The notes under the pieces are model-generated. The model was not told the DNA's origin and did no database searches. It saw only the letters and a list, made by a program, of their open reading frames with translations. Positions 33,978 to 43,478 of a DNA stretch of 64,000 nt are shown here, one piece after another. Source of the DNA: SHWC01 sp050173345 (GTDB lineage: Bacteria; Pseudomonadota; Alphaproteobacteria; UBA828); contig JBFXKW010000001.1 of NCBI GenBank assembly GCA_050173345.1, forward strand, positions 124,001 to 188,000, in the 5' to 3' direction. A program made the position numbers and the translations under genes. Each line of letters begins with the position of its first letter. The first letter of the stretch is position 1.

Positions 33978-34852
33978 GCCCGCCTGCCGGGGAGGCCGAA
34001 GAGGCCCTGCGGCCTGATCATCAAAATGACGAGAAGCACGGCGAAGGGCACCAGGTCGCCGAGCTTGGAGCCGACGTAGAAGACCGTCAGGTTGTAGAGG
34101 ATGCCGAGGATCAGGCCGGCGATGATGGCGCCGCCCAGGCTCCCCATGCCGCCGAAGACGATGATGATGAGCGCCATGAGCAGGGGCTGGAAGCCCATGT
34201 CGGGACGCACGTTGAAGAGGCCGCCGAGCATCGCGCCCGCGGCGCCGCCGAGCGCGCCGCCGAGGAAGAAGACGATGGCCGCGACGCGGCGCTTGCGGAT
34301 GCCCATGAGCGCCGCCGTTTCCTCGCCCTGCGCGGTCGCGCGCATGGTGCGGCCGAGATGAGTGCGATAGACGACATAGTAGAGCGCCGCGAACAGCGCG
34401 AGCGTGATGGCGATGGTGACGATGCGTGCGCCGTCGATCCGGATGTCTTGGCCTAGATGCAGTGCCCAGTTCTCGCCCGGCATGTCGACGGGGCGGGCCT
34501 CGAAGTCACCCCAGATGCGCAGCGCGACGGTGCCGAGGATCATGTAGACGCCGAGCGAGGCCAATAGCTGGTCGGTCAGCGGCCGCGTCTGCAGGAAACG
34601 GAAGACTGAGGTTTCCAGCGCGATGCCGAGCAGGCCCATCGCCAGCATGGCGGCGAAAAAGCCGACGAAGAAATGGGTGCCGAGCTGGGTCGCGACGACG
34701 TAGCAGGTGAAGCCGCCCAGCATGATGAGCTGGCCATGCGCCAGGTTGATGACCCGGTACACGCCGAAGATGAGCGCGAGGCCGGCCGCGGCCACGGCCA
34801 GGTTCATGCCGTAGGACGTGCCGTAGATCAGCTGCTGAGCGAACGCTGTCAA
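33974..34852 (-). CDS. livH: Branched-chain amino-acid-type ABC permease LivH
   Basis: A 292-residue permease starting MTAFAQQLIYGTSYGMNLAV, the usual LivH N terminus, with the motif GGMGSLGGAIIAGLILG near residue 240. About eight hydrophobic helices. A hairpin at 34914-34950 lies between it and the binding-protein gene. Confidence 0.93.
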   Translation of the reverse strand: MTAFAQQLIYGTSYGMNLAVAAAGLALIFGVYRVINLAHGQLIMLGGFTCYVVATQLGTHFFVGFFAAMLAMGLLGIALETSVFRFLQTRPLTDQLLASLGVYMILGTVALRIWGDFEARPVDMPGENWALHLGQDIRIDGARIVTIAITLALFAALYYVVYRTHLGRTMRATAQGEETAALMGIRKRRVAAIVFFLGGALGGAAGAMLGGLFNVRPDMGFQPLLMALIIIVFGGMGSLGGAIIAGLILGILYNLTVFYVGSKLGDLVPFAVLLVILMIRPQGLFGLPGRRA

Positions 34853-34913
34853 CGGATGGTTCTCTCGGCCCTCGGGCGGGTCATGCGGCGCGCGCGGGTG
34901 CGGTCAATGGCGA

Positions 34914-34950
34914 CGTGAAGCGGAGGAGGGCGCGGCGGCGCCGCTTCACG
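34914..34950 (-). promoter_or_regulatory. Stem-loop between binding-protein gene and livH
   Basis: CGTGAAGCGG and CCGCTTCACG pair perfectly over ten bases around a 17-base GC-rich loop. There is no T-run. In importers of this kind such a hairpin often protects the 3' end of the binding-protein message and lowers readthrough, which would give more binding protein than permease. Confidence 0.55.
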
Positions 34951-35012
34951 AGGAAGGACGCCGCCGCGTTCTATCGAGGCTCAGCCGAAGTCAGGCGCTG
35001 GCCGTCTCGCGC

Positions 35013-36389
35013 TCACTTCGGCAGCTTGTCGCCGTACACGTATGGGCCGTAGAACAGCTCGTCGCGGTACTTGATGCCCGTGTAGAACACCTTGTCGTCC
35101 TTCACGCCGATGATGTACTCGGTGGCGAAAAGCTGGCCGGTCTTCTCGCCGGTATCCGGCCGCGTGAAGAACTCCTGGTCGGGCCCGCGCAGGCCGTTGA
35201 GCTTGAGGCCGCGCCACGCCTTCACGATCGCGTCGTTGTCCGTGATCGTGCCGGCCGCCTGGACGCCATACAGGAACCACATCGCCGCGTCATAGGCGCC
35301 GCGGTCGAACGGGCTCGACGAGCCGACCTCGGTCTCGCCGTACTTGGCGTTGTAGATCCCGACATACTTCTCGACGCGGGCCAGGGTGTCCGGGTCCTGC
35401 GCCGGGTTGTGCTCCTGCCAGCCCCAGACATAGCCGGACGACATGTTGAGGCCTTCCTTCTTCGCCAGGTCGACAAGGAACTGGAGCATCAGCACGTCGT
35501 TGCCGAGCAGGATCACCTTGCCGGACTCGAAGTCGAGGCCCTGCTTCTTCATCTCCTTCATGATGGCAAGCATGTCGGGCACGACGTACGAATCCATCAT
35601 GACGATGTCGGGGCTCTGCTCCGCGAGCTTGGCGACATAGGGCGCGAAGTCGGTGGTGCCGAACGGATAGAGCACCGCATCCTCGTGCTTGTAGGCGTAT
35701 TTGCTGCCGCCTTTCTCAAGGCCTTCCTGCCAGCCGATGGAGCCGTGCACGGTATAGAGCTCGTTGCGGCCGATGAATGCCGCCTTCTTGCGGCCTTCGA
35801 AGATCGCCGGATCGACGCCGTGCTCCTGCAGCTTCTCGGCGGGCTCGCTGACGAACGCCGCGATCGCGTGCTTCTCGATCACGCCGGTATCGGTGATGTC
35901 GTGGCCATACTGGCGGCCGACCGTCATCGCCGGGCTCGAGCAGATGGCGCAGATGCTGATGATCTTCTGCGGGTCGAGAATGGACGCGGCCGAAAGCAGG
36001 GCGGAATTCATGCGCGGGCCCCAGATCGCCCGGGCGTTGTCCTGCTCGACCAGGCGCGTCACAGCGTCGATCGATTTCTTGTCCTCGGAGACATCGTCAT
36101 AGGCGGTCCATTCGATCGGGATTTTCTTGTCGCCGATCTTCAGGCCGCCGCCCTCGCAGGGCTGCGCCGGGATCGCCTCGACGATGCAGTCGCCCTTCAT
36201 GAATTGCTCGACGGCAAGACGAACGGCGGCCTCCTCGAACAAGCCGAGGAACGACGCCGGACCCGACAGGGTGAACACCCCGCCGAACCTGAAGACGTCC
36301 TCGTCTGCAGCCTTTGCGGTCGCGCTGCCAACCGCAAGCCCCATGGCGCACGCGACGCCGATCAGGGCCTTGCCCATCGGAAACTTCAT
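35013..36389 (-). CDS. Branched-chain amino-acid-type ABC substrate-binding protein
   Basis: A 458-residue LivK-type binding protein. A signal peptide covers about residues 1-27 (LIGVACAMGLAVGSATAKA). The fold markers are FGGVFTLSGPASFLGLFEEA, IWGPRMNSALLSAASIL and the late YDAAMWFLYGVQAAG. It is longer than LivK (about 345 residues mature), with an added cysteine-containing loop (SICAICSSP), which suggests an aromatic or other non-amino-acid ligand. The ATG at 36389 follows GGGAGGAACCAA. It is the first gene of the liv operon. Confidence 0.9.
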   Translation of the reverse strand: MKFPMGKALIGVACAMGLAVGSATAKAADEDVFRFGGVFTLSGPASFLGLFEEAAVRLAVEQFMKGDCIVEAIPAQPCEGGGLKIGDKKIPIEWTAYDDVSEDKKSIDAVTRLVEQDNARAIWGPRMNSALLSAASILDPQKIISICAICSSPAMTVGRQYGHDITDTGVIEKHAIAAFVSEPAEKLQEHGVDPAIFEGRKKAAFIGRNELYTVHGSIGWQEGLEKGGSKYAYKHEDAVLYPFGTTDFAPYVAKLAEQSPDIVMMDSYVVPDMLAIMKEMKKQGLDFESGKVILLGNDVLMLQFLVDLAKKEGLNMSSGYVWGWQEHNPAQDPDTLARVEKYVGIYNAKYGETEVGSSSPFDRGAYDAAMWFLYGVQAAGTITDNDAIVKAWRGLKLNGLRGPDQEFFTRPDTGEKTGQLFATEYIIGVKDDKVFYTGIKYRDELFYGPYVYGDKLPK

Positions 36390-37188
36390 TTGGTTCCTCC
36401 CTAGCTTCCGGCAGTTCTTAAACGTTGCTCCCAGCGATGCGCAGGAATGGGGCGTGCTGCGCCGTGTCCAGCGGGTTCTCTCCTGGGCCCGCGGCCGCGA
36501 CGAGACGACCACCCTGCCGCCGCTTGTAGGTTCCGCCGAGCCCGGTGCTTCTCCTCTGGGGGCTTGGCGCTCTGCTTCTCCGGCGTCCGGCCCGAGGGCA
36601 GGCTCACCGCGGCGGTTCAGTTTGTCCTACAAAATCGTCTATCACGATGCGCGACACCCTACGGGGTGTCAATCGCGTTTTCGGGTGGGATCGAGGCCCG
36701 TGCCTAGCCCCGACGACGCCGGCAATCGCGCGCTGGGCACGCCTTTCAGGCCATCGACCGCAAGGCTTGCCGGGGGCGGAGCCCTTCGACCCGAGGGCGG
36801 TCCCCAGGCTGGTTGAGGACGGCGCAGGCAACGGCAAGATGGCCGCCCGACATTCCGAAATATCGACCTCAAGGGACCGGGCCGGCGACTTGAGTATTCG
36901 CCGAGCATTCGGAGACGCCGCGTCGTTAACCAATGCTCGCCAAGGCAGCCTTCGACGGGCCCTTAAGTTACCACAAGTAACATTATGATATTTCGTGGAA
37001 TGGATTGATGATTGTCACAGAATTTAGCTTGGGTACATAGGTGGCAAGCAGTATGCTCGAAGGTCTGTCAGGAAGCGGCCGTTGGCTGGGCGGAGCGGCG
37101 CGCAGGGTGTCGCATGGGACGCGGTCGCCTTGGACGCCAGCGCATCGCCCTGGTGGCGGCGCCGGATGGGCGTGCGAAGAGCGGGACC
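36390..37188. other. 799-base divergent non-coding region
   Basis: The longest gene-free stretch in the window. Open frames here are continuations of antisense frames and lack ribosome sites and plausible protein sequence. It contains a stable hairpin at 36653-36670 and an AT-rich patch at about 36961-37030 with the dyad GTTAC-N5-GTAAC (36967-36981), probably the promoter of the HD-GYP gene. It may encode a small RNA or a long leader. Confidence 0.55.
36653..36670. other. Compact hairpin with TACG tetraloop
   Basis: GACACCC and GGGTGTC pair over seven bases around TACG. It is followed on the plus strand by GCGTTTTCGG. It could be part of a small RNA or a transcript end for a leftward or rightward RNA in the non-coding region. 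Confidence 0.4.
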
Positions 37189-40100
37189 ATGGCGAATCTG
37201 GTATCGAGCCTCGGGCGGGTGACTTGGGTCCAACCATCGGATTCCGAAGAGCGGCGCCGCTATCCGTTCCACGTCTATCTGAGCACGTTGTTCACGGCGC
37301 TCATCGTTGCGGCGATGGGGGTGCTCGGCTGGTACAGCTTCGACCAGATGAAGCGCGCCTCGCTGAGCGCCGGCCAGGAGATGTTCGAGAGCGTGGCAAG
37401 GTCGATCGCGCTCCAGATGGAGCAGATCAACCATTCGGCCGAGATGCTGGTGGACCTTCAATCCGATCATCCGATCGTTCGTGCCGGCGCGCTCGATGAA
37501 CGGCTGGGAGGCGCCGCTTTCATGGGCGCCGCGCTCGATCACAGCCCGTTTCTTTCCGCGCTCTATGTCGGATACGGGGACGGCGAGTTCTTCATTCTGC
37601 GGTCGCTCCGTTCGTCGATCATGCGTTCGGAAGTCAATGCCCCGCCGCGCGCGCGCTATCTGGTGGAGAACGTCGAGCGCGGGATGTACGTCGCACCCAA
37701 CACCACTTACGCTTTTCTGGATGATGAGTTTCAGGAGATCGCACGCCGGGACTCCGCAACCAACTTCTACGATCCGCGTCAGCGGCCGTGGTTCATGGAT
37801 GCCATGCAGGCAGACGGCATCGTCCGCACCGCCCCCTATGTCTACTTCCTGTCCGAAGAAATGGGGGTGACGATCGCGCGCCGCGCGAAGGGCGGCGGCG
37901 CGGTCGTCGGTGCGGACTTCACGCTCGAAAGCTTGTCATTCGCCTTGGCCAACCAGCCGGTGCCGCGTTCCACGCAGATGGTGCTCTATACCGGTGACGG
38001 TGTCGTGCTCGCCTACCAGGAGCCCGGCGCGCTCCGGCCCGTCTCGAAGCGCGGCGAGATCAAGGTTCCGGGCCTCAGCGACCTGAACCAGCCTGCGCTT
38101 ACGATGCTTGCCGTCTTGGACTGGAACGGCCGGACCAGTGTGCCGGTCGAATATGCGATCGGCGACGAGGACTGGATCGGTCGCGTCATACCGATCGAAT
38201 CCGCCGGTTCCAAGATCATGCTGGCGATCACCGCGCCGCGCGGCGAAATCCTGGCCGCCGCGGAGCGCGTGCGTCGCGACAGCTTCCTGATCGCCGGCCT
38301 GGCCGTGGCGGGCGCCGCCTTGCTGGCGATCGGGCTCTCCGTGCTCGTCAGTCGGAAAATGCGTGCGCTCGCCGGTGCAGCGCGTGCAATCCGCGCTTTC
38401 GACTTCGCCAAGCCCATCGGGGTGGCGTCCTTCATCCGTGAGATCGACGACCTTGCGATGGCGATGCAGTCGATGAAGACGACGATTCACAAGTTCCTCA
38501 AAATCGGCAGTGCGCTGGAGGCTGAGCGCGACTACGGGCCGCTGCTTCAGCTCGTCCTGAGCGAACTGACGGGCATCGTCAATGCCACGGCCGGGGTGAT
38601 CTACCTGGTCGACGACGATGACACGAAGTTGGAGCCGGTCAGCGCCATCAGCGCCGCCGGCGTCGAGGACTCGGCCATCGTCTCGAACCTGCCGGCGATG
38701 CGCCTCGCCCGTGACGGCAATGGCGACGGAGGCTTGCCGGCATTCGCGTTTCGCAATCGGGGGGTGGAAAGCCTGGTCGCCACGACGAGCGATGCGCGCA
38801 TCGAGGGGCTGGGGCTCGGGCCGCTGCTGGGCGTTGCGGAGGAGACCCGGGTGGCGCTCCTCGCCGTGCCGCTGGTCAATCGCCGCAACGATCCGATCGG
38901 GGTCCTGCTGCTTGCCGACAGCGGTCCGCAGGCACTCGACATGGCGGACAAGCGCCTGGCCCTCATACGCGCGCTGTCGGGCATTGCCGGCGTCGCCATC
39001 GAGAACAGCCAGCTCTTCAAGGCGCAGAAGGATCTCTTCGATGCCGTCGTCAAGATCCAGGCGAACGCGATCGACGCGAAATCGCGCTACACCTGGGGGC
39101 ACTGCCTGCGCGTGCCGGTGCTGACCAAGATGCTGGCCGAGGAGACCTGCCGCACCCAGAGCGGACCGTTCCGCGACTTCAACCTGTCGCCCGAACAGTG
39201 GGAGGCGCTCGACCTCGCTGCTTGGCTGCACGATTGCGGCAAGGTGACCACGCCCGAATTCGTGGTGGACAAGGCGACCAAGCTCGAAACCGTCTACGAC
39301 CGCATCCACGAGGTGCGCATGCGCTTCGAGGTGCTCAAGCGCGATGCCGAGATCGAGCATTGGAAGGCGATCGCGAACGGCTCGGACCCTGCAATCGAGC
39401 GGCGGCGGTTGCAGGCCCGCTGGGCCGAGCTCGACGAGGAGTTCGCCCTGGTCGCGCACTGCAACGAAGGCAGCGAGTTCACCTCGCCCGAGGTCATCGC
39501 GCGCATCCGGCGCGTCGGCGAGCGACGCTGGCTGCGCACGCTCGACGACCGCATCGGCATTTCGTGGGAGGAACGCCTGCGCAAGCAGCGCACCCCGGCG
39601 TCGCCTCTGCCGGTGCTCGAGCCGCTGCTCGCCGACCGGGCGGAACATATCATCCATTGGGCAGACGGCGAACGGCTCGCTGCGGACAATGCCTGGGGCA
39701 TCCGCATGGCCATACCGGAGCACAAGTACAATCGGGGCGAGATATACAACCTGTCGATCGCGCGCGGCACGCTCAACAACGAGGAGCGCTTCAAGATCAA
39801 CGACCACATCATCCAGACCATCGTCATGCTCGAGAGCCTGCCCTTCCCGAAGCATCTCAGGAACGTGCCCGAGATGGCGGGCGGCCATCACGAGAAGATG
39901 GACGGCACCGGCTATCCCAAGCGCCTCAAGGCGTGCGAAATGTCGGTGCCGGCGCGCATGATGGCGATCGCCGACGTGTTCGAGGCGTTGACCGCGGGCG
40001 ACCGTCCCTACAAGAAGGCCAAGCATCTCAGCGAGGCGATCGCCATCATCGGCAACATGAAGCGGGACGGCCATCTCGACCCGGACCTGGTCGATCTGTT

Positions 40101-40206
40101 CCTCACCAGCGGCGTGTGGCGCGCCTATGCCGAGCGCTTCCTGTCGCGCGAGCAGATCGACGAGCCCGACCTCGACAAGGTGCTCGCCATCCGACCGGCG
40201 GCCTGA
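37189..40206 (+). CDS. Membrane receptor with HAMP, GAF and HD-GYP domains (c-di-GMP phosphodiesterase type)
   Basis: A 1005-residue receptor. Transmembrane helix 1 (about 27-50) and helix 2 (about 364-388) flank a periplasmic Cache-like sensor of about 310 residues. A HAMP-like segment, a GAF-like domain (about 430-600) and the HD-GYP domain follow. The HD pair is His681-Asp682 in AWLHDCGK and the second motif is HHEKMDGTGYP at 900-910, with MAIADVFEALTAGDRPY after it. The expected role is hydrolysis of cyclic-di-GMP. The HD and HHE motifs are 219 residues apart, far more than the 60-odd of standard members; an insert rich in charged helices lies between. The ATG at 37189 was chosen because the region before it is not conserved-looking. 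Confidence 0.88.
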   Translation: MANLVSSLGRVTWVQPSDSEERRRYPFHVYLSTLFTALIVAAMGVLGWYSFDQMKRASLSAGQEMFESVARSIALQMEQINHSAEMLVDLQSDHPIVRAGALDERLGGAAFMGAALDHSPFLSALYVGYGDGEFFILRSLRSSIMRSEVNAPPRARYLVENVERGMYVAPNTTYAFLDDEFQEIARRDSATNFYDPRQRPWFMDAMQADGIVRTAPYVYFLSEEMGVTIARRAKGGGAVVGADFTLESLSFALANQPVPRSTQMVLYTGDGVVLAYQEPGALRPVSKRGEIKVPGLSDLNQPALTMLAVLDWNGRTSVPVEYAIGDEDWIGRVIPIESAGSKIMLAITAPRGEILAAAERVRRDSFLIAGLAVAGAALLAIGLSVLVSRKMRALAGAARAIRAFDFAKPIGVASFIREIDDLAMAMQSMKTTIHKFLKIGSALEAERDYGPLLQLVLSELTGIVNATAGVIYLVDDDDTKLEPVSAISAAGVEDSAIVSNLPAMRLARDGNGDGGLPAFAFRNRGVESLVATTSDARIEGLGLGPLLGVAEETRVALLAVPLVNRRNDPIGVLLLADSGPQALDMADKRLALIRALSGIAGVAIENSQLFKAQKDLFDAVVKIQANAIDAKSRYTWGHCLRVPVLTKMLAEETCRTQSGPFRDFNLSPEQWEALDLAAWLHDCGKVTTPEFVVDKATKLETVYDRIHEVRMRFEVLKRDAEIEHWKAIANGSDPAIERRRLQARWAELDEEFALVAHCNEGSEFTSPEVIARIRRVGERRWLRTLDDRIGISWEERLRKQRTPASPLPVLEPLLADRAEHIIHWADGERLAADNAWGIRMAIPEHKYNRGEIYNLSIARGTLNNEERFKINDHIIQTIVMLESLPFPKHLRNVPEMAGGHHEKMDGTGYPKRLKACEMSVPARMMAIADVFEALTAGDRPYKKAKHLSEAIAIIGNMKRDGHLDPDLVDLFLTSGVWRAYAERFLSREQIDEPDLDKVLAIRPAA

Positions 40207-40386
40207 CCGCGACAGGCGAATCTCAGAGTCCGATCTGAAAGCCGCGGCTGCTGCATTGCCGACGGATTCCAGAATTCATGGCGTTCAACGCATGACCGGG
40301 TTGGTTCCGCTCAACGCGGAGCGTACCGAGAGGGCATGGAGCCCTCGACGGATGACCCGTGACGCCAGCCCTGGAGCGTTGGGCCC

Positions 40387-40608
40387 ATGCGCATCACACG
40401 GACAACCTTGTTGCGAGGCTTCCTGCTGCTATCGATCGCTGCCGGCCTTGGCGGCTGCCTGTACGGCCCCTATCAATCTCCTCACCGCGCCAGCGTCGCC
40501 GTGGTGAAGCCGGCGCCGCACTACTACTACGCCGCGCCGAAGAAGCAGCATCACGGCAACTACTATTGGGGCCAGCACCAGCAACGAAAGCGGTGGTATC
40601 GCCATTGA
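40387..40608 (+). CDS. Small Tyr/His-rich lipoprotein
   Basis: A 73-residue protein with a lipoprotein signal ending in the lipobox LGGC (Cys24). The mature part is 49 residues rich in Tyr, His, Lys and Gln (APHYYYAAPKKQHHGNYYWG). It resembles in style the His-rich protein at 19707. No ribosome site is strong, and the function is unknown. Confidence 0.6.
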   Translation: MRITRTTLLRGFLLLSIAAGLGGCLYGPYQSPHRASVAVVKPAPHYYYAAPKKQHHGNYYWGQHQQRKRWYRH

Positions 40609-40716
40609 TGGTGCCGCGCGGCAATCGCTGACGCCGGATCCGGTCAGGTTGGGTCAACCTGATCGGATCGCGCTCCGGGCCGCCGTCTCGATGGCGGCTT
40701 CGCCCGGCGTCGGGGC

Positions 40717-41457
40717 TTAAAGCCGGTCGATCACCCGGCCTGCCGGCAGCACCATGTCGTAGACCATGTGGGTCGCGCCCTTGATCCGCTTGACCGGGAA
40801 GCGGTTCCACGGGTCGAGCGAAGAGCGCTCGGCGAACGCGATGTCGCCGGTGCCTTCCCAGGCGTCGTGCAGGGTGATCTCGACATTGGTCTCGACGATC
40901 TCCGCGCATAGCGGGCGGTTGGTCTGCATGTCGGCGGCCGGCAGAATTCGCAGGCTGCACGCGACCGAGATCGGCTTGACCTCCTTGCCGGCCGGGCGCT
41001 CGGGGCGCACCACCGCGCTCGCCAGGCGGATGTCCTTCGGCCGCTCCAGATAGCCGTAGATCATGTCGCGCTCGAGCTTGTATTCGATCGAGGCGAGCTT
41101 CTTCGGATAACCCCAGATCTCGCGGCCCGCCAGCATCGGCGGCTCGGTATCGACCATGATCTGCTGGATGTAGACCATCGGCTTGCCCTTGTGCTCGACC
41201 ATCAGGCTGAGGATCGCTTCCTTGTAGGGGCCGAAGGTCGACCACGGATAGTCGAAGAACGAGAGCGCGGCGGTCGCCGGCTCGCGCAGGGTGAGCGGCG
41301 CGGGCAGCGCGTCGGCCGCGGCGTCCGCGTCGGTCTCGAAGGCGACGCCGATCGCCTGCACGTTTTTGTAGTAATAGGGCGGCGGCTGATAGGCCGGCGC
41401 GTCCGCCGGCATGGTGTGACCGATGGTATCCAGCGTAAGCCGTCCCTGCGTGGCCAT
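40717..41457 (-). CDS. Acetoacetate decarboxylase family protein
   Basis: A 246-residue soluble protein. The catalytic segment GREIWGYPKKLASI is present with Schiff-base Lys119 and Lys120, as in acetoacetate decarboxylase. Family members also act as hydratases or aldolases on other keto acids, so the substrate is open. AGGAGG lies upstream of the ATG. It is divergent from an isochorismatase-family gene with a 152-base gap. Confidence 0.88.
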   Translation of the reverse strand: MATQGRLTLDTIGHTMPADAPAYQPPPYYYKNVQAIGVAFETDADAAADALPAPLTLREPATAALSFFDYPWSTFGPYKEAILSLMVEHKGKPMVYIQQIMVDTEPPMLAGREIWGYPKKLASIEYKLERDMIYGYLERPKDIRLASAVVRPERPAGKEVKPISVACSLRILPAADMQTNRPLCAEIVETNVEITLHDAWEGTGDIAFAERSSLDPWNRFPVKRIKGATHMVYDMVLPAGRVIDRL

Positions 41458-41609
41458 GGCGGGAGCCTCCTCTTGCTCGTCCCGGCGCGCTCGTCCGCGC
41501 GATCCAGGCGGCAGTCTGTGGCATCGCCTCCCCGGAAGTCCAGCACGCCGCGTTCCGCCTTCCCGGCAATTGCGCTAGCATGGCGTGCACAACGCAGGGG
41601 GTGGTGGAC

Positions 41610-42320
41610 ATGGCGATCGAGAATCTACGCGAGGTGCTCCAGCAGGCCTTCGACGAGAGCACGCGCATCTACCGCGAGCGCGGCTTCCAGCGCCGTATCG
41701 GCTTCGGCCGGAAGCCGGCACTGATCAGCGTCGATCTCGCCAACGCCTGGACCCGGCCGGGCAACCCGTTCACCTGCGAGGATATCGACGACCGGATCAT
41801 CCCCGGCATGCAGCGGCTCCTGAAGGCCTGCCGCGACAACGGACATGTGGTGGTCCACGTCACCACCGCCTACCAGATCACCGACCGCGACAATCCCAAC
41901 ACCGACATGGGCCTGTGGCACCGCAAGATCCCGGTCGAGGCGGTTGATCTCAAGGACGAGCATCTGTGGGCGATCGATTCCCGGATCGCGCCAGTCGAGG
42001 GCGAATACGTCATGCTCAAGAAGCGCGCCAGCTCGTTCAGCGGCACGCCGCTCTCGGGCTATCTGCGCGCCGCCGGCGTGGACACCATCCTCGTCACCGG
42101 CGTCACCGCGACCGCCTGCGTGCGCACCACGATCTGCGATGGGCTGCAGGAAGGCTTCCGCACCATCGCGATCCGCGAGTGCATCGGCGATCGGGTGCCT
42201 GGTGCCGTGGAGTGGAACCTGTTCGACATCGACGCGAAGTTCGCCGACGTCGAATCCGTGGATACCTGCGTCGAGTACCTGAACACCGTCAACCGCCGCA
42301 ACGCCGCCGCCGACGGCTGA
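41610..42320 (+). CDS. Isochorismatase-family cysteine hydrolase (N-carbamoylsarcosine amidase-like)
   Basis: A 236-residue hydrolase with the full catalytic triad: Asp42 in ISVDLANAW, Lys138 in MLKKRASSF and Cys170 in GVTATACVRTT. The N-terminal part (RRIGFGRKPALISVDLANAW) resembles N-carbamoylsarcosine amidase, which cleaves C-N bonds. The ATG at 41610 has AGGGGGTGG upstream. An earlier ATG adds only ten unlikely residues. It is convergent with the next small gene. Confidence 0.9.
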   Translation: MAIENLREVLQQAFDESTRIYRERGFQRRIGFGRKPALISVDLANAWTRPGNPFTCEDIDDRIIPGMQRLLKACRDNGHVVVHVTTAYQITDRDNPNTDMGLWHRKIPVEAVDLKDEHLWAIDSRIAPVEGEYVMLKKRASSFSGTPLSGYLRAAGVDTILVTGVTATACVRTTICDGLQEGFRTIAIRECIGDRVPGAVEWNLFDIDAKFADVESVDTCVEYLNTVNRRNAAADG

Positions 42321-42332
42321 GCGGCTGCGGCA

Positions 42333-42608
42333 TCATCTCTTGCGGGGAGATTTCTTTCCGGTGCCGGCCGCGCCCAGGACGAGCCGCTTGGCGCTCAGCA
42401 CCTCGCCGAGCCGGTTCCTCTCGCCGTCGGTCATGTTCTCTTCCTCGGCGACGGAGAGCTCGCGCGCATCCAGCTCCCAGCGTTCGAGGATCGACAGCTT
42501 CTGCTCTGCCGTCAGCCGCGTGTCGATGGCGACGTCCGTGGGCGAATCGAACACCCGGGAGGGATCGCTGAGCGCTGCGGCCATCAGCTTGTCGAGGTCG
42601 GCTTGCAT
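42333..42608 (-). CDS. Small conserved acidic/basic helical protein
   Basis: A 91-residue soluble protein. GGGAGGTAGCCAGG precedes the ATG at 42608. The sequence DSPTDVAIDTRLTAEQKLSI followed by LERWELDARELSVAEEE is of a type frequently seen as small uncharacterised proteins of alphaproteobacteria. The C terminus is basic (GTGKKSPRKR). Function unknown. Longer readings of this frame are antisense to the neighbour. Confidence 0.72.
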   Translation of the reverse strand: MQADLDKLMAAALSDPSRVFDSPTDVAIDTRLTAEQKLSILERWELDARELSVAEEENMTDGERNRLGEVLSAKRLVLGAAGTGKKSPRKR

Positions 42609-42785
42609 CCTGGCTACCTCCCATTGTCCGTGAAGGCAACGAGGCAGGGTTGAGGACGGTTCCTTCGACGCCAAGCGGCTGTGCTGGCCCGCCTCGTCCG
42701 TATCCAGAGCGAACCGTACTTGATTTACGCGGCGCGACGCCACAGGGTTTGGCCGCCGTCGGTGGCGCGTGATAGGAGGTTTGGG

Positions 42786-43478
42786 ATGGTTCCCGAATTG
42801 CACCCGCAATGGCGAGGCCTCGACCTCGCGGACCTGCTCCTGAAAGGAGCGGCGTTCGTCAACATGGACGCGCAGAACGGCATCCTCTCGCCGGACGGCG
42901 TCCTGCGCCATGAGAACATCTGGCGGGGTGCACGCGAGCCAGGCGGCAGCCTCTACAATATCCTCAGGCTGGCGGCGGCGTGCCGGTCGCTCGACATGCT
43001 CTTCCTCTGGCTGCGTTACGACCGTTTCATCGGCGAGCGCGAGCCGAAATCGGCCATGGACGCCGTGCAATATCGCGCCTGGAACGACACTTACGAGGGC
43101 GATGCGGCGCGCAAGGCCTGGGAGTGCGACCTCGTCGATGACGTCAAGGCGATCCTGCGGCCCGACGACTACACGCTGGTCTACCCGGCCTGGTCGATCT
43201 TCACCGGCACGCCGGTCGAGCGCTGGCTCGCCCAGTTCGGCGCCCGCACCCTGGTGGTCTCCGGCTATCACACGGATTGGTGCGTCGAGATGGCGACGCG
43301 CGTGTCGCGCGACATCGGGCTCATGCCGATCGTGGTCGGCGATGCCTGCGGCACCACCCACCTCCTGCACGAGCAGACGCTCGCGCAGATCAACGACTGC
43401 TATGCCCCCGTAGTCTCGACCGACGTCATGATCGCCGCGGTCGAACGCGCGCGACAGCGCAACGAGCGCGCAGCGTGA
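42786..43478 (+). CDS. Isochorismatase-family protein lacking the catalytic lysine
   Basis: A 230-residue protein with the isochorismatase fold (VNMDAQNG with Asp28; VVSGYHTDWCVEMA with Cys166). The triad Lys expected before the SxF motif is replaced by Pro134 in LVYPAWSIFTGTPVE. The ATG at 42786 is preceded by a strong AGGAGGT. It is coupled to the acyl-CoA dehydrogenase-like gene by a GTGA overlap, so the two may act on the same compound. Confidence 0.85.
   Translation: MVPELHPQWRGLDLADLLLKGAAFVNMDAQNGILSPDGVLRHENIWRGAREPGGSLYNILRLAAACRSLDMLFLWLRYDRFIGEREPKSAMDAVQYRAWNDTYEGDAARKAWECDLVDDVKAILRPDDYTLVYPAWSIFTGTPVERWLAQFGARTLVVSGYHTDWCVEMATRVSRDIGLMPIVVGDACGTTHLLHEQTLAQINDCYAPVVSTDVMIAAVERARQRNERAA

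Noticed and set aside
36127..36816. A 229-residue open frame in the non-coding region
   Set aside because: Its first half is antisense to the binding protein and the rest lacks domain-like sequence and a ribosome site.
43277..43474. N-terminal extension of the desulfinase-like protein
   Set aside because: It is out of frame with, and overlaps, the isochorismatase-like gene. The GTG with the stop overlap gives the normal family N terminus.
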